27,380 nucleotides of DNA from a virus (IMGVR_UViG_3300042397_003267:1-27380), one strand, 5' to 3'; shown: positions 1 through 6,915, numbered from the stretch's first letter. A program made the numbers and translations. The notes: generated by a model from the letters alone, not told the origin.

Positions 1-2
1 AG

Positions 3-803
3 TTCATGAAGGAGACGCACTTTGACCGATTCAGGATGATTCTTCGCTCTGCAGGCTTCATTACCAGCTCCCTCTTTGGAGGACAGAATGCCGTTAACTT
101 CGCCTACATCCTCTATCTCAGGGGACGGGCTGAAAACCTCCCTCCAGCTGACCTCGAGCGCATCGTCACGCGCTGGTATGTCATGTCGATTTTGAGAGGC
201 CGCTACAGCGGCAGTCCTGAGACCGCCTTCGATGTGGATATCCGCCAAATCGAGGCAAGAGGACTCGCTTCCTACACCCAGGCGGTTATTGAAAATGAGC
301 TTCCCGATAGCTTCTGGACAGGAATGCTTCCTCAAGACATGGACACGTCCTCTGGACAAAGCCCCTACTTCCTGGCCTATCAGGCCGCTCAGGTGAAGCT
401 CGGGGATAAGGGCTTCTTGTCCCGAGACATCACCGTTCAGGCATTGCTGCTGAATCGGTGCGATGTGCACCATCTCTACCCGAGGAATCACCTCAAGAAG
501 AAGGGATTGTCCAAGGGGCGCTACAACCAGATTGCCAATTTCGTTCTCGCACAGAGCGAAATCAATATCGCCATCGGGGACAAGTCGCCAGAGGTCTATT
601 TCCGGGAACTCATTGAACAATGCACCGGAGGCGAAAAGAAGTACGGGGGAATCACAGATCTGAACGAGCTTCGGGCGAATCTGAAGATGAGCTCTCTGCC
701 TGAATCTCTTATTGAAGGAGTCATTCCTGAGTACGATGAATTTTTGGAACAGAGAAGGACGCTGATGGCACTGAAAATCAAATTCTGGTTTGAGTCTCTT
801 TGA
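3..803 (+). CDS. DUF262/GmrSD-like protein, C-terminal HNH nuclease part (5' truncated by window)
   Basis: This appears to be the C-terminal part of a DUF262-type (GmrSD/SspE-related) nuclease, a family that senses modified foreign DNA and cuts it with an HNH-type domain. About 266 codons are visible. The first ATG is at base 6, but the frame stays open to the window edge and the N-terminal DUF262 NTP-binding domain is missing, so the real start is probably upstream. Counting from the ATG, residues 25-40 ([16 protein letters not shown]) resemble the mid-protein helix common in this family. Residues 153-160 (DVHHLYPR) form the HHxxP nuclease core. They are followed by N174, N178 and E185 in the usual 'N..ANF.......N' spacing. 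A methyltransferase gene starts 17 bases downstream. Family assignment rests on motif memory, and the cleavage target is unknown. Confidence 0.72.
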   Translation, partial: FMKETHFDRFRMILRSAGFITSSLFGGQNAVNFAYILYLRGRAENLPPADLERIVTRWYVMSILRGRYSGSPETAFDVDIRQIEARGLASYTQAVIENELPDSFWTGMLPQDMDTSSGQSPYFLAYQAAQVKLGDKGFLSRDITVQALLLNRCDVHHLYPRNHLKKKGLSKGRYNQIANFVLAQSEINIAIGDKSPEVYFRELIEQCTGGEKKYGGITDLNELRANLKMSSLPESLIEGVIPEYDEFLEQRRTLMALKIKFWFESL

Positions 804-820
804 TCCCCTAAAACTTTCGT

Positions 821-1894
821 ATGAAAAAAATCAGGATTGGAGAACTTTTCTGCGGTCCCGGAGGTATTGCCATCGGTGCTGAGATTGCAAACGCCCGCTT
901 GAATCCTAGCATCGGCTTGAAGTTCAGCCATGCGTGGGCCGTTGATTACCACGAGGAGACGACCCGCACTTTCAAGCGAAACGTTACTGGTGCATCCGAC
1001 AAGTCGGTCCTCTGTGCAGATGTTACTCAGCTTGAGGTTGATACACTTTTCAAGATTTCTCCAATCGATGGGTTTGCCTATGGATTCCCATGCAATGACT
1101 TCAGCCTTGTTGGTCAACACAAGGGGATCAAGGGGCACTTCGGCCCTCTCTACTCCTACGGAATCCCAATTCTGGAGAAGTTCTCCCCTTTGTTTTTCAT
1201 CGCTGAGAATGTCGGTGGTATTCGCAGTGCCAATGAGGGAAAAACCTTTTCCAAAATCTATGAAGATCTCACGAATGCTGGAAAGGGGTACCAGATCACT
1301 TCGCATCTGTACAAATTCGAGGAGTACGGGGTACCCCAGTCACGTCATCGTGTAATCATGGTAGGCATCCGGAAAGACCTTGGCTTGGAATTCCTACCCC
1401 CAGCGCCCACGCATATCGGAAACTTCGTAAGTTGCTCAGAAGCGATTCTACATCCGCCTATTCCAAAAACGGCTCCCAATAACGACCTAACCAAACAACA
1501 CCCTCGTGTTGTTGAGCGACTCAAACACATTCGCCCAGGTGAAAATGCATGGACGGCAGATCTCCCTGAATATCTGAAAATTAATGTCGGGGGTGCTATG
1601 ATCAGCCAGATCTACAAGAGGCTGGATCCAAGGAAGCCAGCATACACCGTCACCGGATCGGGAGGTGGAGGAACGCATGTTTACCACTGGAAGGAGAACC
1701 GGGCACTAACCAATCGGGAGAGGGCTCGACTGCAAACATTCCCCGATCACTTTGTCTTTGAGGGTTCCAAGGAGTCCATCCGCCGCCAGATCGGAATGGC
1801 AGTTCCTCCCGAGGGTGCCAGCGTCATCTTTGAGGCAATCGCCAAAACCCTAACCGCCGAGCCTTATGACTCGATCCCTCCATCCCTCTACTAG
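821..1894 (+). CDS. DNA (cytosine-5) methyltransferase
   Basis: This 357-residue protein transfers a methyl group from SAM to carbon 5 of cytosine, presumably protecting DNA from the nuclease encoded next. The C5-MTase motifs occur in order: motif I at residues 9-15 (LFCGPGG), motif IV with the catalytic cysteine C91 in GFPCNDFS, motif VI ENV at 129-131, and motif VIII QSRHR at 163-167. The target-recognition region spans about 185-275. Motif IX/X follows with RERARLQTFPDHF (289-301) and IGMAVPP. Motif IV reads PCN where most family members have PCQ, which is an unusual substitution next to the catalytic cysteine. The start ATG follows a short A/T-rich leader with no clear Shine-Dalgarno. The gene overlaps the downstream nuclease gene by 29 bases if the latter starts at 1866. 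The recognition sequence cannot be read from the sequence. Confidence 0.93.
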   Translation: MKKIRIGELFCGPGGIAIGAEIANARLNPSIGLKFSHAWAVDYHEETTRTFKRNVTGASDKSVLCADVTQLEVDTLFKISPIDGFAYGFPCNDFSLVGQHKGIKGHFGPLYSYGIPILEKFSPLFFIAENVGGIRSANEGKTFSKIYEDLTNAGKGYQITSHLYKFEEYGVPQSRHRVIMVGIRKDLGLEFLPPAPTHIGNFVSCSEAILHPPIPKTAPNNDLTKQHPRVVERLKHIRPGENAWTADLPEYLKINVGGAMISQIYKRLDPRKPAYTVTGSGGGGTHVYHWKENRALTNRERARLQTFPDHFVFEGSKESIRRQIGMAVPPEGASVIFEAIAKTLTAEPYDSIPPSLY

Positions 1895-3467
1895 AAAGTT
1901 TCGCCAGATCTGGATGTTTCCTCGGAACATCCGAAAGATTAACCCGCTAAACACTGGCCTTATTCTTCGTGCCCTTATCGGTGCGTCACAGCTGGGGTCT
2001 AGCTGGGTAGGAGATCAGGGTAACCAAGACCTGTTTGCCAAGTTGCTCGATAGCTATGGCATCAAGAAGGGTGGTGAACTCCGAGATGCTGGAAGTGGTG
2101 GATCCAGAACGTATGAGGCGCAAATGCGATCTCTTGGTCTCATATACAAGGATCAAGATGGATCCCTTAAGTTGACTCAGGCCGGGGAGGATTTGGCCGA
2201 CTTGGAGAATGCCGCAGAGACGCTCCAATATCAGATGCTTCGGTTCCAGTTCCCATCTCCATACTCCCTTGAGAGAGGGGTCAACTTGGACCCGTCTATT
2301 AAAATCCGTCCCTTTATCTTCCTACTTCAACTTGCTGCAGATCCTGACCTAAATGGCCTCTCAAACAATGACATAGCTATCCCAGTAGTCTGGGGGCGTT
2401 CTCATGCTTCCTATCAGCTCTGCAAGCAGTTGATTCTCAAAGGCCGAAAATACGGCCTTCAATCAGTTATTACCTCAAAGGAACCAATCTGGACATCCAG
2501 AACAAAAAAGAACTCATACCAGAAGAGGGTGGCCGACATCCTTGATATCTCCAACACCTTCAAGTGTGCACTCGAGGGAACGGGCTTAATTGAAATCCGA
2601 TACATTGGAGATGAGAAGCGGTTTTTTCCAGCAACGGGTATGAGTATGCTTATTGCTAAAATGGCGATTCCTCCCTTCGTAGACTTTCAGAACCTCCCAC
2701 CACTCAAAGCAACTCTGCAGTACGGGACAAGAATCGGAGCAGTAAAGGATACGAGACGCACTTTCATGCCAAGTGCCAATCCTGAGATGCTGACCAAATC
2801 TGCAGTCATCCTTCAACGATTCACCTCAACCGTTATGCTCCCAGCATCTCAAATTGAGGTAGATCAATTCATGAAGGACATGATAAAGGAATTTAATGCT
2901 CCTAAACGCGTAGTTATCGAGGCAATTGAGCCCATCCTCAATGATCCTAAATCCTACATTGGATCTAGCTTGATTGAACTGTCCAAGGGTGGACTAAAAA
3001 CAGCTGAGGATTTTGAAAAGACTGTTGTCCACTTGTTTAATCGGGAGTTTGGGTTTACCACCGAATGGACTGGCAGGAAAAAAAGGGCAGGAATTGGGGG
3101 TTACATGGATGTCTTCGTGGTCGAGACAGGCAGGAACAAGTGCGGCATTATCGATACCAAGTCGATGAAAAAATATGACCTTCCCCACGCTGATGTCGCT
3201 AAGGCTCTGACAACCTATATCGATTTTGCGAGGGAGCTCTATGGTTCAGCCTCGAACCTAGAGCTCTCTTTTGTCGCTTACATTTCACATCTTATCTCAC
3301 CCGGGGCAGAATGCAGGGCTCGCAGAATCTACGATGACAAGAATGTCCCAATCAGCCTAATTTCAGCCTACGGACTCAACTCCATGCGGAGCGATAGTCG
3401 CTATCTCAAACACCCCGATGCAGTTACCAATAAACTAAGCTCGGAACCCGTTAATCTTATCATCTAG
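1866..3467 (+). CDS. Restriction endonuclease, AlwI/FokI-like (type IIS-like nuclease domain)
   Basis: This 533-residue protein is the likely restriction partner of the upstream methyltransferase. The C-terminal third carries a PD-(D/E)XK core: D415 in GGYMDVFVV and D430-T-K432 in GIIDTKSMKKYDLP. The D...DTK arrangement and its spacing of 15 match the FokI cleavage domain (D450...D467-T-K469). The N-terminal two thirds look like a DNA-recognition region. A winged-helix-like stretch (residues 55-95, with GLIYKDQDGSLKLTQAG) and a WGRSHASY segment recall the AlwI/PleI/MlyI group. I keep the ATG at 1866 because the W-x-F-x-R-N segment at residues 16-21 looks family-like. An ATG at 1914, just after the methyltransferase stop, is the alternative. 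Neither start has a strong Shine-Dalgarno. Base composition is lower in G+C than in the phage structural genes. Confidence 0.75.
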   Translation: MTRSLHPSTRKFRQIWMFPRNIRKINPLNTGLILRALIGASQLGSSWVGDQGNQDLFAKLLDSYGIKKGGELRDAGSGGSRTYEAQMRSLGLIYKDQDGSLKLTQAGEDLADLENAAETLQYQMLRFQFPSPYSLERGVNLDPSIKIRPFIFLLQLAADPDLNGLSNNDIAIPVVWGRSHASYQLCKQLILKGRKYGLQSVITSKEPIWTSRTKKNSYQKRVADILDISNTFKCALEGTGLIEIRYIGDEKRFFPATGMSMLIAKMAIPPFVDFQNLPPLKATLQYGTRIGAVKDTRRTFMPSANPEMLTKSAVILQRFTSTVMLPASQIEVDQFMKDMIKEFNAPKRVVIEAIEPILNDPKSYIGSSLIELSKGGLKTAEDFEKTVVHLFNREFGFTTEWTGRKKRAGIGGYMDVFVVETGRNKCGIIDTKSMKKYDLPHADVAKALTTYIDFARELYGSASNLELSFVAYISHLISPGAECRARRIYDDKNVPISLISAYGLNSMRSDSRYLKHPDAVTNKLSSEPVNLII

Positions 3468-3475
3468 TTGATGGA

Positions 3476-3504
3476 TTGCCTTAATTGAGAAATCACCATA
3501 TATT
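3476..3504 (+). promoter_or_regulatory. Sigma-70-like promoter just before a small acidic gene
   Basis: TTGCCT (3476-3481), a 17-base spacer, and TATATT (3499-3504). The predicted transcription start falls at about 3510-3512, which is the ATG of the next gene, so the transcript may be leaderless. This is the only short A/T-rich intergenic stretch at the end of the restriction-modification block. The -35 box is imperfect. Confidence 0.45.
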
Positions 3505-3509
3505 AAAGT

Positions 3510-3767
3510 ATGCGGACCTTCACCACAAAAGCATTTTCAGAACTTCCAGATGCGGACGAAATGCGCAGCAATGGCCCGGGCGTCGATGCGATAATTTTGC
3601 AGAACGACTCGGGCACGATCGAGCTGGAGGCCACGCTTGATGAGGTTGAGACAGCCAGTGAGGAACTCGAGATTGAGGTCGACTCGGATGTCATCCCGGA
3701 TGAGATCATGACCTCCCTCATTGAACACCTCAACTCTGCCCGAGTGCTGGATGTGCCTGTGAATTGA
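3510..3767 (+). CDS. Small acidic protein, unknown function
   Basis: This 85-residue protein is very acidic: residues 38-70 hold many Glu and Asp (for example ELEATLDEVETASEELEIEVDSD). It has no membrane segment, cysteine motif or family I recognise. The first 25 residues (MRTFTTKAFSELPDADEMRS) are less charged. Small acidic proteins beside restriction genes can be DNA mimics or immunity factors, but nothing specific in the sequence shows this. The start ATG sits where transcription from the promoter at 3476-3504 would begin, and there is no Shine-Dalgarno. It lies between the restriction endonuclease and a ribbon-helix-helix regulator gene. The reverse strand is also open over part of this region, but it has no start context and a serine-rich, shadow-like composition. 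Confidence 0.6.
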   Translation: MRTFTTKAFSELPDADEMRSNGPGVDAIILQNDSGTIELEATLDEVETASEELEIEVDSDVIPDEIMTSLIEHLNSARVLDVPVN

Positions 3768-3787
3768 AGGTCATTTTAGTACGCTAG

Positions 3788-3804
3788 TGCCGAAATAAAA
3801 GGCA
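3788..3804. promoter_or_regulatory. Possible operator (inverted repeat) upstream of RHH gene
   Basis: The inverted repeat TGCC-N9-GGCA lies 16 bases before the GTG of the ribbon-helix-helix gene, inside a wider CTAG...CTAG stretch (3784-3812). Ribbon-helix-helix proteins usually bind such short dyads in their own promoters. The arms are only 4 bases, so this could be chance. Confidence 0.22.
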
Positions 3805-3819
3805 AACCCTAGATTCCCT

Positions 3820-4056
3820 GTGAAGAAGCGAGTCGCAAAGATACTCATCGGGTTCCGCTTGGACCCCCGCTTGAAGGATCTAGCGGTCGAGTCTGCCGCC
3901 AAGGAACACCGCTCGCTCTCCAACTACATAGAATTACTGATTCGAAAAGATGTTGAGGCACGTGGGTTGCTCCCGCAGGCCAACCGGCAAGACATAAGCG
4001 CAGGAAAACCGAGGCCAGACACTTCAGGTGTGGCTAGGATGGCCATGTGTGACTGA
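3820..4056 (+). CDS. Ribbon-helix-helix (Arc/MetJ-type) DNA-binding protein
   Basis: This 78-residue protein has an N-terminal ribbon-helix-helix domain. A basic lead (KKRVAK) is followed by the beta strand ILIGFRLDPRLKD (residues 7-20), helix A (LAVESAAKEH) and the turn plus helix B RSLSNYIELLIRKDVEARG (31-49), which is close to the common 'RSLSNYIE.LLR.DLE.RG' pattern. Such proteins form dimers that bind operator DNA as repressors or antitoxins. The tail from residue 50 is Pro/Gly/Ser-rich and probably disordered. The start is a GTG with no Shine-Dalgarno. No toxin-like partner gene lies beside it, so a regulatory role over the flanking modules is the simpler reading. It sits directly before the head gene block, separated by a small hairpin at 4077-4096. 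Confidence 0.75.
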   Translation: MKKRVAKILIGFRLDPRLKDLAVESAAKEHRSLSNYIELLIRKDVEARGLLPQANRQDISAGKPRPDTSGVARMAMCD

Positions 4057-4076
4057 CTTGAGCTCAATCGGTTGAA

Positions 4077-4096
4077 AAAATCCCTCTGCGGATTTT
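4077..4096. terminator. Short A/T-flanked hairpin, possible terminator
   Basis: AAAATCC, loop CTCTGC, GGATTTT: a perfect 7-base-pair stem preceded by an A run and ending in T's, in the gap between the ribbon-helix-helix gene and the head block. The stem is short and mostly A/T, so termination would be weak. It marks the boundary between the accessory and structural blocks. Confidence 0.4.
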
Positions 4097-4104
4097 GCGC
4101 AGGA

Positions 4105-4111
4105 GTTGACG
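4105..4111 (+). promoter_or_regulatory. GTTGACG start-site element, copy 1
   Basis: GTTGACG ends 16 bases before ATG 4128. The intervening bases also contain GGGAGGT, a strong Shine-Dalgarno. This is the first of six identical copies in front of structural genes. Confidence 0.55.
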
Positions 4112-4127
4112 CTGGGGGGAGGTGGGT

Positions 4128-4850
4128 ATGAACCACATGACCCGCCTCAAAGAACTTTCCAGTCGAGCCAACGAGTTTGCACGGGGGGATCGTGCGATCC
4201 CGGCTATGCGCCACATTCTGAAGGGTCTTGGCGATGCTCCTCTTGCCTTGCAGGGCGCTGAAGGAACAGCGGTCCCTGCTCTTCGCGGTAACTATCAAGG
4301 GGTGCGTAAGGCTCTTAATAAGTTCTGGGAAACACCTCACACGCAGCAGGAGGCCGTAGCGGCAGGCAAGGCCACTAGGAGTTGGGCGGCTGGCGAGATT
4401 CGTGATTACAGGCATTTCAGGAAGAGCGCACTCAAGGATTCCAATAGTCCCGAATGGATGAGGACTTCGCTTTCCGCTTCCCTTCGACTCAAGGAACTTT
4501 CCCGCAAGTGTGAGTTCGGTCTCTTCACGACCAACAAGCCCAAATATAACGAGGGGGGCCAGTTCGAGGGGATGGACAGGAGCCTCAATCCCGTAGGAAT
4601 TGCTGCTGGGGCCGCTGGTCTCGGTGCGTCCGGTCTCGGTGCCGCCGCCGGCCATAAGGCCATCATGAACCGCTATGGGCAGGATGGTGTTGGTGCAAAG
4701 CAAGCCTACAAGGCCGCCGCCGGTGATGCTCTTTCGGCCGCCAAGGGTGGTATCTCCTCGGGGGCTTCCGCCCTGGGCAAGAACATCCCACGCGGTGGAT
4801 TCGGATCCAAGGTGCGCGGCCTGCTGGCCTCCCTAGCCAAGCTCCGCTAA
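4128..4850 (+). CDS. Virion-associated protein of unknown function, Ala/Gly-rich
   Basis: This 240-residue protein opens the head block. I chose ATG 4128 because GGAGGT lies 5 bases before it; the frame also has a GTG at 4122 and an ATG at 4137. Residues 150-175 (NPVGIAAGAAGLGASGLGAAAG) are Gly/Ala-rich and hydrophobic. The C-terminal 70 residues are also Ala/Gly-rich with Lys/Arg and end in LLASLAKLR. The peptide RLKELSSRANEF near the start recurs as RLKELSRKCEF around residue 120 and in neighbouring proteins. The position before the prohead protease suggests a minor head, internal or DNA-ejection protein, but I recognise no family. The next gene starts 3 bases after its stop. Confidence 0.65.
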   Translation: MNHMTRLKELSSRANEFARGDRAIPAMRHILKGLGDAPLALQGAEGTAVPALRGNYQGVRKALNKFWETPHTQQEAVAAGKATRSWAAGEIRDYRHFRKSALKDSNSPEWMRTSLSASLRLKELSRKCEFGLFTTNKPKYNEGGQFEGMDRSLNPVGIAAGAAGLGASGLGAAAGHKAIMNRYGQDGVGAKQAYKAAAGDALSAAKGGISSGASALGKNIPRGGFGSKVRGLLASLAKLR

Positions 4851-4853
4851 GCC

Positions 4854-5144
4854 ATGCCAGACAATCGCCCAAGGAATTCGATGGGTCAGTATGAGACTCC
4901 GCAAGGAGGTCCCTCCACGGGGGCCTTTCAAGCGGCCTACAACCCAGCCGTGATCGAGCAGGAGAACCGCCGCCGCGCCACCATCCTAGCCGCCGTGCGA
5001 AGGATCAAGGGGGTCGAGCAGACTGTCCCCAACGACACGCCAGGCTCCTCCACGATGATGTCGTTCAAGGAACGCCTCAAGGAACTGGCTCGACGCGCAA
5101 GATCCGAGCCAACATCAGGGAGCTTCAAAGCAAAAAGTCTATGA
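4854..5144 (+). CDS. Small head-block protein, unknown
   Basis: This 96-residue basic protein is unrecognised. The first 35 residues are Pro/Gly/Gln-rich and look unstructured. Residues 35-60 (a helix with NRRRATILAAVRRIKG) and 68-85 (SFKERLKELARRARSEP) look helical and positively charged. The second helix repeats the RLKELS-x-R pattern seen in the preceding protein. The start ATG lies 3 bases after the previous stop, so translation is probably coupled. The next gene starts 116 bases further on. Possible roles are a minor head protein or an internal scaffold-binding protein. The sequence supports only its reality as a short operon member, not a function. Confidence 0.55.
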   Translation: MPDNRPRNSMGQYETPQGGPSTGAFQAAYNPAVIEQENRRRATILAAVRRIKGVEQTVPNDTPGSSTMMSFKERLKELARRARSEPTSGSFKAKSL

Positions 5145-5238
5145 AACACTGAAAAAACGCCCGTGGAGCCGAGGACTGTTTGCGCAGGGAATACCGGCGC
5201 ATCGGATCAAGTAGGCCTCCCCGGGCCATTTCTCTTCC
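5145..5238. other. Intergenic gap before the prohead protease
   Basis: The 116 bases between the small head protein and the protease are the longest non-coding stretch in the window. I see no sigma-70 promoter, no strong terminator and no short ORF with a start signal. Its last bases hold the GTTGACG element at 5239-5245. Confidence 0.5.
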
Positions 5239-5245
5239 GTTGACG
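5239..5245 (+). promoter_or_regulatory. GTTGACG start-site element, copy 2
   Basis: GTTGACG ends 15 bases before ATG 5261. The bases between form a small dyad, ATGCC-ATGA-GGCAT (5249-5262), whose right arm includes the start codon. Shine-Dalgarno pairing is weak here (GAGG too close to the ATG). Confidence 0.55.
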
Positions 5246-5260
5246 GGAATGCCATGAGGC

Positions 5261-6514
5261 ATGAAGGAATTCTCCAGTCAGCACCTTGAACTCTCCGGCC
5301 GCGTCGATCCCGTCAATGGGGTCATTCACGGGGTCTCCGTCATCACCAGCGGCGTCACCGCCCGTGGCCACAACCTCGAGGTGGACATGAAGACGCTCCG
5401 CCAACTCCTGGAATGCGGCCAGAAGATGGGCACGGTACCCGTCAAATGGAACCACCGCTCCGGTGCCGATGCAGTCGCCGGTTATATCGACAACTTCCGG
5501 ATCGAGGGGGAGAAGCTCCTGGGTGACTGGCACCTGCTCAAAAGCCATTCCCAATACGAGCAGGCCATGGAAATGGCCGCCCGCATGCCCAAGAACGTGG
5601 GCCTCTCCGCCGCGTTCATGGGCGATGATGAAAAGCTCTCCGGTGGCAAGATGGCGGCCCGATGCCATGAGCTCATTTCCATCGATGTCGTGGCAACTCC
5701 AGCGGCCAACCCGACCGGCCTTTTCGAGGCCAAAGTTGACAACGCAACCATGAAGGAAACGCTTATGAGCAACCAGAACACAACCCAGCCTGAAGGTGCC
5801 GCCCCATCGCTTGCCGATGTGATGGCCGCCATCTCCACCATCAACGAGCGCCTCGACAAGCAGGATGCTCTCAACGCGCAACTGCACCAGCAGGAGAGCG
5901 AGAACGATGACCTCACCATCGAGGATCTACTGACTCTGACTCCCGAACAGGTCAGCCAACTCGTCGCCGAGGGACATCTCTCCGAGGAGGATGCCGCCGG
6001 TATCGCGGCACTCCAGGCCGAATACACCGCCGGTGACGAGGAAGGTTCCGAGGCCAACGAAGAGTCCGAGGCCGGATCCTCCGAAGGGGGTGAGGCAGGG
6101 GTCGGAGCAGAAGCCGCCGCTGGCGAGTTCTCCGCTCTCCAGAAGTCCGTCCGCGAGCTTTCCGCACGCTTCGAGCGCGAGGATGCCAGCCGCGAGAACG
6201 CCGAGATCGAGCATCATTTCTCAGTCATCGAGGGGAACCTCAAGGAACTCTCCAGCGAGAATGCTTCCCTCAAGGAGCTCAACGATCGCCTCTCCACGCA
6301 GAACGAGGCCATGCGCCACGCCCTGAAGACCGGCATCCGTCCCCTGGCTTTCTCCGCCGAAGGCGAGGCCGTCACCGGCACGCCCGGCAAAGTCCACGAG
6401 TTCACCAGCCTGGTGAAGAAGTACCGCGAGCTGGGCAAGACCGATGCCGAGGCCATCCGCTTCGCGCACAAGGAGAACCCCGAGGCCCACGCCGATTACA
6501 TCCGCAATCTCTAA
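5261..6514 (+). CDS. Prohead protease fused to scaffold domain
   Basis: This 417-residue protein combines a capsid maturation serine protease (about residues 1-160) with an acidic scaffold (about 169-417). The protease would trim the scaffold and release itself during head assembly. Candidate catalytic residues are H65 in VKWNHRSGAD and S116 in NVGLSAAF, with H136 or D142 as the third member. The segment around 140-150 (SIDVVATPAANPTG) is typical of prohead proteases of the S78/U35 type. The scaffold half is Glu/Ala-rich, with an acidic linker around 250-280 and a coiled-coil-like part (290-360). A strong internal start at 5765 probably produces the scaffold alone. The genes after it (decoration, then capsid) give the standard head order. 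The exact peptidase family is not certain. Confidence 0.85.
   Translation: MKEFSSQHLELSGRVDPVNGVIHGVSVITSGVTARGHNLEVDMKTLRQLLECGQKMGTVPVKWNHRSGADAVAGYIDNFRIEGEKLLGDWHLLKSHSQYEQAMEMAARMPKNVGLSAAFMGDDEKLSGGKMAARCHELISIDVVATPAANPTGLFEAKVDNATMKETLMSNQNTTQPEGAAPSLADVMAAISTINERLDKQDALNAQLHQQESENDDLTIEDLLTLTPEQVSQLVAEGHLSEEDAAGIAALQAEYTAGDEEGSEANEESEAGSSEGGEAGVGAEAAAGEFSALQKSVRELSARFEREDASRENAEIEHHFSVIEGNLKELSSENASLKELNDRLSTQNEAMRHALKTGIRPLAFSAEGEAVTGTPGKVHEFTSLVKKYRELGKTDAEAIRFAHKENPEAHADYIRNL
5765..6514 (+). CDS. Internal in-frame scaffold product within the protease gene
   Basis: ATG 5765 (codon 169 of the protease gene) is preceded by AAGGA (5753-5757) with 7 bases between, which is a better Shine-Dalgarno than the one at the main start. 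Initiation here would give a 249-residue acidic scaffold that begins MSNQNTTQP just after the protease domain ends. The same nested arrangement is well known in lambda (C and Nu3) and other phages. An ATG at 5750 is the nearby alternative. This is inference from the RBS and the domain border; nothing else proves expression. Confidence 0.55.
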   Translation: MSNQNTTQPEGAAPSLADVMAAISTINERLDKQDALNAQLHQQESENDDLTIEDLLTLTPEQVSQLVAEGHLSEEDAAGIAALQAEYTAGDEEGSEANEESEAGSSEGGEAGVGAEAAAGEFSALQKSVRELSARFEREDASRENAEIEHHFSVIEGNLKELSSENASLKELNDRLSTQNEAMRHALKTGIRPLAFSAEGEAVTGTPGKVHEFTSLVKKYRELGKTDAEAIRFAHKENPEAHADYIRNL

Positions 6515-6535
6515 TCCAACAACCCACCAATCATC

Positions 6536-6892
6536 ATGAACTTCAACAACGTCGTCAGCGGAAACGCTGCATCTGATCTCTCGGGCAAGGAAGACCTCGC
6601 CCTCAAGCTCACCGCCACCGGGTTCGACCTGGCAGGCGCCACCGATCGGGTCATCGGAACCCTCCTTCGCGGAGCGGTCGCCGGTAAGGCCGTCGATGTC
6701 TTCCTCAACAAAATCGGCCTCCGCTATGTGGCCGTCGGCAATGCCACCGCCATCGCCATCGGCGACGAGCTGGAGCAGGCCGCTGGGGGAACCTTCGTCA
6801 AGAAAACCACCGGCGCGGCGGTCGCCCTCGCTTTCGAGGCGGCTCCCGCAAACTCCAACAACGGCGGCAAGATCCGCGCCATCCTGCTCTAA
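6536..6892 (+). CDS. Head decoration (cement) protein candidate
   Basis: This 118-residue, Gly/Ala/Val-rich beta-type protein sits directly between the protease-scaffold and the major capsid protein, the usual place for a capsid decoration protein. Residues 33-60 (AGATDRVIGTLLRGAVAGKAVDV) and 60-105 (RYVAVGNATAIAIGDELEQA, GAAVALAFEAA) show short alternating strands like those of small trimeric decoration proteins. The reading is by position and composition, not by a recognised motif. The leader (6515-6535) is an unstructured A/C-rich run with no Shine-Dalgarno and no GTTGACG element, which is odd for a protein expected in hundreds of copies. Confidence 0.65.
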   Translation: MNFNNVVSGNAASDLSGKEDLALKLTATGFDLAGATDRVIGTLLRGAVAGKAVDVFLNKIGLRYVAVGNATAIAIGDELEQAAGGTFVKKTTGAAVALAFEAAPANSNNGGKIRAILL

Positions 6893-6915
6893 CACTCAAC
6901 CGAGGATAACACACC

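Noticed and set aside
4105-4135. GTTGACG as the -35 box of a sigma-70 promoter
   Set aside because: The only -10-like hexamer (TATGAA) is 15 bases downstream, overlaps the start codon, and is not shared by the other copies.
5736-5752. GTTGACA inside the protease gene as another start-site element
   Set aside because: It is only 9 bases before ATG 5750, and the better start at 5765 has its own Shine-Dalgarno.
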